Below, piece after piece: positions 1-6,824 of a DNA stretch of 24,379 bases. Each line of letters begins with the position of its first letter. Position 1 is the first letter of the stretch. Under the pieces are notes generated by a model. That model had not been told where the DNA came from. It ran no database searches and saw only the letters and a list, made by a program, of their open reading frames with translations. The position numbers and the translations under genes were made by a program. The stretch is from Azolla pinnata (taxonomy: Eukaryota; Streptophyta; Polypodiopsida; Salviniales; Salviniaceae), in contig JBBBWG010003114.1 in the NCBI GenBank assembly GCA_037176905.1, positions 76,878 through 101,256 on the forward strand, read 5' to 3'.

Positions 1-7
1 AGCAAGA

Positions 8-310
8 AACAATCTGAAGAAGTAGTAGTAGAATCTGAGCACGAGGAAGCGGAAGAAGAAGAATCTGAGCAGGAACAATCTGAATAAGTAATAGTAGAAT
101 CTGAGCACTAGGAAGCGGAAGAAGAAGAATCTGAGCATCTGAACACCGTGAAGAAGCGGCAAAAGAAGAAGAAGAAGAAGAAGAAGAAGAAGAAGAAGAA
201 GGGACTGTCTGAAGAAGAAGAAATTCTAGAATCTGATTAAGGAACAATCTGAAGAGGAAGTGGTAGAATTTGAGCATGAAACAGAACACATAGAATCTCA
301 AGATTCAGAA
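8..310 (+). repeat. Degenerate 66-bp repeat, formerly coding for acidic peptide
   Basis: Copies 1 and 2 lie in tandem exactly 66 bp apart (starts 8 and 74) and share nearly every base over about 64 bp. A looser third copy starts near 242. 66 bp is 22 codons, and the reading frame open from base 1 gives a Gln/Ser/Glu-rich peptide with the core QSEEVVVESEHEEAEEEE. Copy 2 has stop codons where copy 1 has Glu codons, and copy 3 is in another frame. The block therefore looks like relict coding repeat or repeat DNA that happens to be open, not a working gene. Whether it continues a gene to the left cannot be seen. Confidence 0.7.
164..200 (+). repeat. (GAA)12 microsatellite
   Basis: About twelve uninterrupted GAA triplets between copies 2 and 3 of the 66-bp repeat. 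This is the first of many GAA/TTC tracts in the window. Confidence 0.9.
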
Positions 311-593
311 GAAACAGCGTGAAAACAATCTGGACAAGCACCAGAAGGAGGAGGAGAAGAATCTGAGCAAGAAACAGAAAGACGTAGTAGGGTCGCATAA
401 TCTCAGTGCTCAGACTATGATAAAGATCGCCATTTTCCTGGTGCTGCGCTTACATTCCTGCAGTGCGCAAAAATCCGAATTTCTTGATGCCGGTGTATGC
501 GCCATTGATCTGTTCAGGTAAAGATCCGGAAAAGGAATAAGGTTTAAGAAGAATCTGTGGCAGGGAAGAAGAAGAAGAAGAAGAACTGCAGAA
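310..593 (+). other. Presumed promoter/5' leader of the OVATE gene
   Basis: No convincing gene is seen here. A short (GAA)n tract at 565-585 ends just before the OVATE start codon, so the leader of that gene is probably purine-rich. I found no clear TATA box. A 64-codon reading frame on the opposite strand (450-644) has no recognisable domain and overlaps the OVATE start. Confidence 0.4.
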
Positions 594-2981
594 ATGAAGA
601 AGAGAAGGAGTAGCAGGAATAATGTTGCTCTGCAGTATAATCATGGCGGTAGAAATGCTAATAGCAGCAGAATCCTGTTTCCGGAGCTATGGCTTTCTCT
701 GCTCAAGCTCTTGAAGCGAGCCCCACCAAAGTTCTTCGCATCATCATCCTCAGCAGCTTCACCATCGCCAATCTCCTCGTCGTTCTCGTGCAGGGCGGAG
801 AGCAGCAACCACTTCATGGCTCCTCTCGTGGAGCTACTGAACCCTAGCACATTCCTCCTCTCCTGCACATCTACATCTCTGCACACAGATTCCTTCAGAT
901 GGCCCCCTAATGCAGCTTCTAACTCCATAGCTGCCCGGAGCCCTACCGAAGAAAGAAGCATTGACGAAGAAGAAGAAGAAGAAAAGGAAGGAAAAGAGAA
1001 GGCGCCGGCGGAGGAACGGGAAGCAGAAGAAGCAGGAGGATCCATTGGAGGCGGAGACAATGTCGGAGCTGAGAGGATAGGAAGCAACAACAGCAATGGA
1101 AGAAGCCATGGAAGCATGGAAGCAAGCGAAACGGTTCGAAATGGGAACATGAAGCTCAGTTTAGCAGCTTTAATGGCGATCACCATTGCAGAATCTCATC
1201 TATACGCACAGGCATGTAAATCTGGTCAGTTCAAGGGAAAAGAAGAAGAAGAAGAAGAAGAAGAAGATCATCATCATCATGGAATTCATAGCCATAGCCA
1301 TAGCCAAACGATGGAACCTTCTTCTTCTTCGTCTTCTTCTTCTTCTTCATCAACATCATCATCTTCATCATCATCATCTTCTTCTTCTTTTGCTGCTGCT
1401 ATTAGTTCTTCTGCAGCTTCTTCTTCCTCCTCGTCTCTTCTGCACGGTGAAGGCAAATGTAACTCTGCGGAGTATAACACTGCTTCTTCTCACCGTCTCA
1501 TGGCGGGTATTCATGAAAGCGACGAGATTTCTTCCAGTGACATCTTCTTTGATTGCGCAATCGAAGCAGAAGAAGAAGAAGAAGCAGAAGAAGAAGAAGA
1601 AGAAGATGATGATGACGATGATGATGATGATGGAGCGGCAGAAGATTCCATGGGGTCTTACATTGAACCTGCAGACGAGATTAACCGCCATAGCCGCAAC
1701 TATGCTCCTCCCCCACCTTCATATTCATCAGCTTCATCTGAACTCAGCCGTGCTCGGCCTTCCTCTGCAGAGAAATCTTCGATCAGTAGTTGTAGATCCG
1801 ATCATGGCAACAAGCACGTTTCATCATCATCATCGTCGTCGTCATCTTCTTCTTCTTCTTCTTCTTCTTCTTCTTCTTCTTCTTCTTCATCATCATCATC
1901 TTCTTCTTACACAGGCAAATGCAGCTCGACTGATAGGCGCCATAGCCAATATCTTTCTGCTCAACCTTCAGATCTATCTGCTCGTAGTATCCACAGATGT
2001 AGCCATGCTTCTGCATCTCCATCTCCATCTTCTCGTATAAAAGAGCAGAGCCATGCTTCCGATCCATTTCCATCTCCTTCTCCATCTTCTCGTATACAGA
2101 AGCATAGCCATGCTTCCGATCCGTCTCCATCTCCGTCTCCATCTCCATCTCCGTCTTCTCGTATAAAGAAACATAGCCATGCTTCCGATCCATCTCCATC
2201 TCCGTCTCCATCGCCATCTTCTCGTACAAAGAAGCATAGCCATGCTTCCGATCCATCTCCATCTCCATCTCCATCTTCTCGTACAAAGAAGCATAGCCAT
2301 GCTTCCGATCCATCTCCATCTCCATCTCCATCTTCTCGCATAAAGAAGCATAACCGTGCCTCTGATCCATTTCCACCTCCCGGTATAGTAGCAAAGAAGC
2401 GGCATAGCCATGTTTCTCCGTCCCCATGTCCGGCATCTCTAGTTGCTCGTATGAATAAGCGCCATAGCCATAACCATGCAACTCCATCTCCATCTCCATC
2501 TCCATCTCCATCTCCATCTTCATCTTCTCGCGTAAACAAGCCTAGGCACGCAGCTTCCTCATCTCCATCTCCATCTCCATCTCCATCTTCTCGCATAAAC
2601 AAGCCAGGGCATGCAGCTTCCCCATCAGATCCACCTCCATCGGCTCGCAAGAACCATAGCCAGATTCAGCACCGCCATCTGAGGGCCCCGCCGCGGCAAT
2701 CTGCATCGCCATCGCCATCCAGATCACCGGCGCTGCAGCAGACCAAAGTGTGCGCCAAATACTCGCACGATCCGTGCGCCGACTTCATCTCCTCCATCAC
2801 GGAGATGATCACGGCCTACGATCTGACGCAGAGCGAGGAGGAGCTGGAGGATCTGCTGAACTGCTACCTGCAGCTCAACCCAGCGAGGCATCATCCCACC
2901 ATCGCTCTGGCATTCCTGTGGGCGATGGCGGACCTGCAGCTGTACAAGGCGCCATCATCGGCGCCATCAGCGCCGCAGTAG
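594..2981 (+). CDS. OFP: OVATE-family protein (OFP), unusually long and low-complexity
   Basis: A single uninterrupted frame of 795 codons. OVATE-family proteins are plant-specific regulators, mostly transcriptional repressors, that bind TALE homeodomain proteins and act in organ shape. The recognisable part is the C-terminus: residues 726-784 carry the OVATE pattern, an Asp-Pro then a Phe-x-x-Ser-Ile-x-x-Met helix, an acidic Glu-Glu-Leu-Glu-Asp-Leu-Leu segment, then CYLQLNPARHHPTIALAF. Most family members are 200-400 residues; here 700 residues of Ser, Glu/Asp, His and Ser-Pro repeats precede the domain, including a 29-Ser run (410-438), a 9-Asp run near 340, and eight or more copies of a KKHSHASDPSPSPSP unit (about 480-600). 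Residues 32-36 (LWLSL) fit an LxLxL EAR-type repression motif. Lack of introns is usual for the family. The start at 594 has A at -3; a downstream start is possible because the N-terminus is not conserved. The domain call is firm; the full length is less sure. Confidence 0.8.
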   Translation: MKKRRSSRNNVALQYNHGGRNANSSRILFPELWLSLLKLLKRAPPKFFASSSSAASPSPISSSFSCRAESSNHFMAPLVELLNPSTFLLSCTSTSLHTDSFRWPPNAASNSIAARSPTEERSIDEEEEEEKEGKEKAPAEEREAEEAGGSIGGGDNVGAERIGSNNSNGRSHGSMEASETVRNGNMKLSLAALMAITIAESHLYAQACKSGQFKGKEEEEEEEEDHHHHGIHSHSHSQTMEPSSSSSSSSSSSTSSSSSSSSSSSFAAAISSSAASSSSSSLLHGEGKCNSAEYNTASSHRLMAGIHESDEISSSDIFFDCAIEAEEEEEAEEEEEEDDDDDDDDDGAAEDSMGSYIEPADEINRHSRNYAPPPPSYSSASSELSRARPSSAEKSSISSCRSDHGNKHVSSSSSSSSSSSSSSSSSSSSSSSSSSSSSYTGKCSSTDRRHSQYLSAQPSDLSARSIHRCSHASASPSPSSRIKEQSHASDPFPSPSPSSRIQKHSHASDPSPSPSPSPSPSSRIKKHSHASDPSPSPSPSPSSRTKKHSHASDPSPSPSPSSRTKKHSHASDPSPSPSPSSRIKKHNRASDPFPPPGIVAKKRHSHVSPSPCPASLVARMNKRHSHNHATPSPSPSPSPSPSSSSRVNKPRHAASSSPSPSPSPSSRINKPGHAASPSDPPPSARKNHSQIQHRHLRAPPRQSASPSPSRSPALQQTKVCAKYSHDPCADFISSITEMITAYDLTQSEEELEDLLNCYLQLNPARHHPTIALAFLWAMADLQLYKAPSSAPSAPQ
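2010..2640 (+). repeat. Coding minisatellite in the OVATE gene (SSR-KKHSHASDP-(SP)n)
   Basis: About ten imperfect units of roughly 54-78 bp within the OVATE reading frame. Each encodes Ser-Ser-Arg, a basic pair, His-Ser-His-Ala-Ser-Asp-Pro and a variable run of Ser-Pro from CCATCT repeats. Unit length varies in multiples of 3, so the frame is kept. The later units change to VNKPRHAAS- and INKPGHAAS-type forms. The repeats also create long antisense reading frames with no family resemblance. Confidence 0.85.
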
Positions 2982-3024
2982 CTCCATGGATCCACGAAGG
3001 GAAGGAATTCAGGGCTGAGGCGCG

Positions 3025-3073
3025 ATTAGGGTTAGGGTTAGGGTTAGGGTTAGGGTTAGGGTTAGGGTTGGGG
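3025..3073 (+). repeat. Interstitial TTAGGG telomere-type repeat
   Basis: About six tandem TTAGGG hexamers ending in TTGGGG, 44 bp after the OVATE stop codon and so probably in its 3' UTR. The hexamer is the form TTAGGG, unlike the heptamer TTTAGGG found at 15645-15672. Confidence 0.9.
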
Positions 3074-3079
3074 CTTTCG

Positions 3080-3133
3080 AATAAAATTGCAGAAAGTTTT
3101 CTTCTGGAATAAGTCTCTGATTCTGGCAATAAA
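3080..3133 (+). promoter_or_regulatory. Candidate poly(A) signals of the OVATE gene
   Basis: AATAAA occurs at 3080-3085 and again at 3128-3133, 99 and 147 bp beyond the stop codon. Position and exact match suit near-upstream elements, but plant poly(A) signals are loose, so this is a suggestion. Confidence 0.4.
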
Positions 3134-3235
3134 ACCGTGGTTTAAGGAATCTAGATTAGGTGCTAAGCAAAGATTAAAGGATAATCGGCCCGTCGTTAAG
3201 AGTTTAGAGCGCAATGTTCTTTAAAGATGGAGCGC

Positions 3236-3385
3236 TAATCCGAGCGAGATTAATCCGAGCGAGATTAATCCGAGCGAGATTAATCTGAGCGAGATTAATC
3301 TGAGTGAGATTAATCTGAGTGAGATTAATCCGAGCGAGATTAATCCGAGCGAGATTAATCTGAGTGAGATTAATCCGAGTGAGAT
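3236..3385 (+). repeat. Ten 15-bp repeats nested inside one 72-bp unit
   Basis: Exactly ten 15-bp copies of TAATCYGAGYGAGAT with C/T variation at two linked sites (CCGAGC, CTGAGC, CTGAGT, CCGAGT). Other 72-bp units carry a single copy, and nine extra copies (135 bp) account for the enlarged unit. Confidence 0.9.
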
Positions 3386-3399
3386 TAAACGGCCGTTTA
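3386..3399. repeat. 14-bp perfect palindrome in the 72-bp unit
   Basis: TAAACGGCCGTTTA is its own reverse complement. The corresponding sites in later units (for example near 3463 and 3530) keep only part of the symmetry, so this copy may be the least decayed. Confidence 0.8.
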
Positions 3400-4242
3400 G
3401 CGCACCGTCGATTAAGGCCGTTTGTGTTGTCAAGATGGAGCGCTAAATCGGAGCGAGATTAAACGGTTGTTTAGCGCATCGTTAAGGCCATCGTGCGTTA
3501 GTAAGACGGAAGTGCTAATCCAAGCGAGATTATACGGGCCGTTTAGCGCATCGTTAATTAAGAGTATTGTGTCGTTAAGAAAGAGTGCTAATCCAAGCGA
3601 GATTATACAGTCGTTTAGCGCATCGTTAAGGCTACTATGCTGTTAAGGCAGAGCGCGAGGTCGCGGGCTCGAGCGAGATTAAACGATCATTTAGCACAAA
3701 CATTAAGACAATCTCATCACGTGCAAGCGATTCTCTGTGTTGTTCGATCGCGCTTCATGTTAAGATAGGGCTAATGTAAGCGAGATTAGAAGATCATTTA
3801 GCCCATTGCTAAAGACAGTGTTTTAAGACATGGGCTGATGCAAGCAGGATTAAAGGGTCACTTAGCACAAGATCATTAAAGCCATTGTGTGAAGATTAGA
3901 TTAAGCACATTAGAAGTAAAAGAGGGAAACAGATGAGACATTGTGTTAAAGATAGATCTCTAGACACTCAAGATTTAGAACCCAATACCTTCCTATTCAA
4001 GAGGAAGTGTCTCACCACCCCAACTACCAAACTTCTAATGACTTTGCCAATAGAAGAAGTCAATAGAATTATACACTATTTACAATCTATACATACACAT
4101 GTGTTTGTGTTTGAAGTTTAGGGAAATGTTGTGCTTAGCAAGGCTAAGAATGATCCAATAATGAGTATCATAAGCACCGGCATCATCATCAATAACAATG
4201 TAACAGTGGCCCATCATCCTCACAGATATCCCCAATCGGGTA

Positions 4243-4260
4243 GTACACACAAATGTGTAC
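4243..4260. repeat. Short inverted repeat (7-bp arms, 4-nt loop)
   Basis: GTACACA - CAAA - TGTGTAC forms a perfect 7-bp stem. No flanking thymine run or other sign of a defined role; it may be chance. Confidence 0.4.
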
Positions 4261-4335
4261 CCCACGATGTTGTCATCGCCGCTAATATGCTTCGAATCCG
4301 GGCCCGTAAGTACTAATACTGTGCAGGATGAAAGA

Positions 4336-4346
4336 GGTTCGAATCC
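4336..4346 (+). other. Pol III B-box match (possible tRNA/SINE relic)
   Basis: GGTTCGAATCC matches the tRNA B-box consensus GGTTCGANNCC exactly. The flanking bases do not form a full T-arm (only three pairs beside the loop) and I find no matching acceptor stem or A box upstream, so an intact tRNA is not supported. A decayed tRNA or tRNA-derived SINE head is possible. Confidence 0.3.
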
Positions 4347-4773
4347 TACCACGCCAATCACTCTGGACCTGGTTCCTTAAACCCAGGACCTTGTCTGCAT
4401 TTCTGCCTAGAAACCCCGCGCTTGAATGAAAGAGCAACCAAACCAATTGTTCTCGGACATACAAGAGAAAGCTCGGATCTGTTCTGGCCTAGGGACACTG
4501 AATCGAGGAAGGTCCCAGAGCAAAGGAAGCAACAGAGTCAACGCCATACAAAGATCGGGCATCCTTCGCAAACCATATCCGTCAGAGTGTGTCTTCACAC
4601 ACCAATGGGCTCGATCTCAAGAGCAACCCCCTGATCGAATCTGCGTCACGTTCCAACTGGCAGAAGAGCCCACGATCGCTGCATCGGACGTGTGTTTTTC
4701 GACAACTTTCGGTCGAATGGGGTCTTCTGTGGATCTGCATCTTCCAGTTCGGTTGACTTGCTACCTCTTTGTA

Positions 4774-4822
4774 TTCTTCTTCTTCTTTTTCTTCTTCTTC
4801 TTCTTCTTCTTCTTCTTCTTCT
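4774..4822 (+). repeat. (TTC)n microsatellite
   Basis: Roughly sixteen TTC triplets with one T-rich interruption. It has the opposite strand orientation to the GAA tracts on either side. Confidence 0.9.
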
Positions 4823-5340
4823 GTTGATCATCATTCTATGGTTTGGCTGGTTCCAGAACACGCTTGCGTCGAACGAAACAGACTGGGTCCCAATGGGACT
4901 AAAAACAAGCCACCGCGATCCGATCCCCGTCATGTGGGCTCGTCAGACCGAAGCGAAAGCTTTTCCGTGGCCTCGTGACATGCCGATCGATCCATACGGA
5001 TACATGCATCTCGACACATGCATCGCGGATTGTCAGACCTTTCGCTCTTCTGCTCGGTATGTATCCATTCCTTCTCTTCCCCCGCAGTTAGTTGCTTGGC
5101 TTACTGTCACTGTTGCTACTGTTAGCGAGCGGAGCTCATCTGCATGAGCCATGAGCATGAACACCAGCGCATCTGCGCGACGCGTTCCGACATTGAATGC
5201 GCATGGATGTCAGTCCAAAAGTCCGTAGATCGATCGGGAGGGGGGAAAAGATGCACCGTAACACGACTGAAAGGAGAAAAGATGTGTGTGTTGGGAAAGG
5301 AATGTGTGTGTGTTGAAAGTGTACCAGAATCATCAGCAGC
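4823..5340. other. Unassigned stretch before the GAA minisatellite
   Basis: Mixed-composition DNA without a recognisable gene. A plus-strand frame across 4692-5147 is largely the translation of the TTC tract plus unremarkable sequence, and no domain is seen. Confidence 0.4.
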
Positions 5341-5344
5341 TTGT

Positions 5345-6325
5345 GCTCATGCCATGGAACTAGCTGGTAAAACTGTGAAGAAGAAGATGAAGAAGAAGAA
5401 GAAGAAGAGCAGCTAGATAGGAAAAGATGTGTTTTGAGCAAGAATGTGTGTTGAAAAACTGTAGCAGAATCATCATCAGCTTGTGCTGAAGCCCCCCCCA
5501 CCTTGACATGCCATGGAACTAGCTGGTAAAACTGTAAAGAAGAAGAAGAAGAAGAGCAGCTAGATAGGAAAAGATGTGTTTTGAGCATGAATGTGTGTGT
5601 TGAAAAACTGTACCAGAATCATCATCAGCTTGTGCTCAAGCCCCCCCCCACCTTGCCATGCCATGGAACTAGCTGGTAAAACTGTCAAGAAGAAGAAGAA
5701 GAAGAAGAAGAAGAAGAAGAAGAAGAGCAGCTAGATAGGAAAAGATGTGTTTTGAGCAAGATGTGTGTGTTGAAAAACTGTGCCAGAATCATCCAGCTTG
5801 TGCTCAAGCCTTTCCTTGCATGTAAATGAAGCAGGGCATGCCATGGAGCTTGCTGGTAAAACTGTGAAGAAGAAGCAGAAGAAGAAGAAGAAGAAGAAGA
5901 AGAAGAGCCAGATAGGAAAAGATGTGAGTTGAGAAAGAATGTAAACTTTCCCAGACTCATCAGCTTGTGCTCTCAAGCCCTTCCTTGCATGTAACTGCAA
6001 CATGGCATGCCATGGAACTAGCTGGTAAAACTTTGAAGAAGAAGAAGAAGAGCCAGATAGGGAAAAGATGTGTGTTGAGAAAGAATGTGTGTGTTGAAGC
6101 TGTACCAGAATCATCATCAGCTTGTGCTCAAGCCCTCTATTGCATGTAAATGAAACAGGGCATGCCATGGAGCTAGCTGGTAAAACTGTGAAGAAGAAAA
6201 GAAGAAGAAGAAGAAGAAGAAGAAGAAGAAGAGCCAGATAGGAAAATCTGTATGTTAACCAAAAGAAGACATTCCATGGAGCTGGTGAAACTGGCAAGAA
6301 GAAGAAGAAGAGCCAGATATGACTT
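5345..6325 (+). repeat. Minisatellite with embedded (GAA)n, seven copies
   Basis: The anchor CCATGGarCTAGCTGGTAAA recurs at 5352, 5511, 5661, 5841, 6010, 6165 and, shortened, 6274; spacings are 159, 150, 180, 169, 155 and 109 bp. Each unit continues with a (GAA)n tract of different length, AG(C)AG..AGATAGGAAAAGATGTG, GAATGTGTGTGTTGAAA, CCAGAATCATCATCAGCTTGTGCTCAAGCCC and then the next anchor. Some units have a run of eight or nine C before the anchor. Length differences come mainly from the GAA tract. Confidence 0.9.
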
Positions 6326-6824
6326 ACTGTTAAGCCGGTGTCGATTCGGGCATGCGAATCGCCACGATGCATCTGACTGCGACGGAAAGTGGGATCTATA
6401 ATATTTTACCCTACAGCAAAGCACCAGCATTATTTGTCACCAAAAGCTTTCATTCCAAACAGTTGATGTAAATGCATAGCAAAGGATCACAGTTGTATTG
6501 CCACCCAGAATCGCCATCACTGCAGCAGCAGCAGCAGCAAGCAAGCAAGCAAGCAAGTATATGCAGTAGAAGCACCGCATTCCTCGGAACTTATTTTGCA
6601 TTAGCAAGATGAAGTTTGGAGATAAAACACGTCAACCTTATTTCGATTCTCAGTTTTTAGTACATTTTTTGCGTTCGATATAACGTGGGGGGTACATCTC
6701 AATAGCATCACAATCGTTGTCTGTTGAGTCCATCAGGGAAATGGCATGCTTGCTGGCCGCAATGTACATCTACAACTCTGGAAGTCACTCTCCTGGTGCA
6801 AAATGGAAGATGATGATGATGCTT
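6326..6824. other. Intergenic, probably including the 3' UTR of the PHO1-like gene
   Basis: No coding sequence recognised. The stretch lies just downstream (minus-strand sense) of the PHO1-like stop codon, so its right part is probably transcribed as 3' UTR. A (GCA)n(GCAA)n tract at 6522-6557 is the only clear structure. Confidence 0.4.
6522..6557 (+). repeat. Compound (GCA)n-(GCAA)n microsatellite
   Basis: About five GCA units pass directly into five GCAA units. Confidence 0.9.

Larger units (their letters stand above)
3160..3900 (+). repeat. 72-bp tandem satellite array, decaying rightwards
   Basis: Unit starts marked by g[c/t]GCTAA occur at 3160, 3232, 3440, 3512 and 3585, with later degenerate units near 3653, 3769 and 3834. 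Spacings are 72 bp (3160-3232), 72 (3440-3512) and 73 (3512-3585). The 3232 unit is 208 bp because of an internal expansion. Each unit has the order GCTAAtCCrAGCGAGATTA, then AAACgGcCGTTTAGCGCatCGTTAA, then a variable spacer. The right-hand units are more diverged. No coding content is seen. Confidence 0.85.
3900..4770. other. Unassigned intergenic stretch
   Basis: I see no supportable gene. Several open frames of 60-130 codons lie here on both strands without family resemblance or a consistent coding pattern. A hairpin (4243-4260) and a tRNA-type B box (4336-4346) are listed separately. Confidence 0.5.

Noticed and set aside
1186-2040. 284-codon plus-strand frame overlapping the OVATE gene
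   Set aside because: Low-complexity Leu/Lys/His translation of the same triplet repeats in another frame.
1783-2523. 246-codon antisense frame with repeated DRKHGYASLYEK units
   Set aside because: It is the reverse of the Ser-Pro/His coding minisatellite. No family resemblance, and the plus frame ends in a true OVATE domain.
3236-3385. Regular short repeats that could suggest a CRISPR array
   Set aside because: 15-bp repeats are head-to-tail without spacers, in a plant nuclear context.
6000-6430. Long minus-strand frames (213 and 91 codons) in the GAA minisatellite
   Set aside because: Poly-Ser/Phe/Leu translations of TTC repeats, repeated with each unit; no domain.
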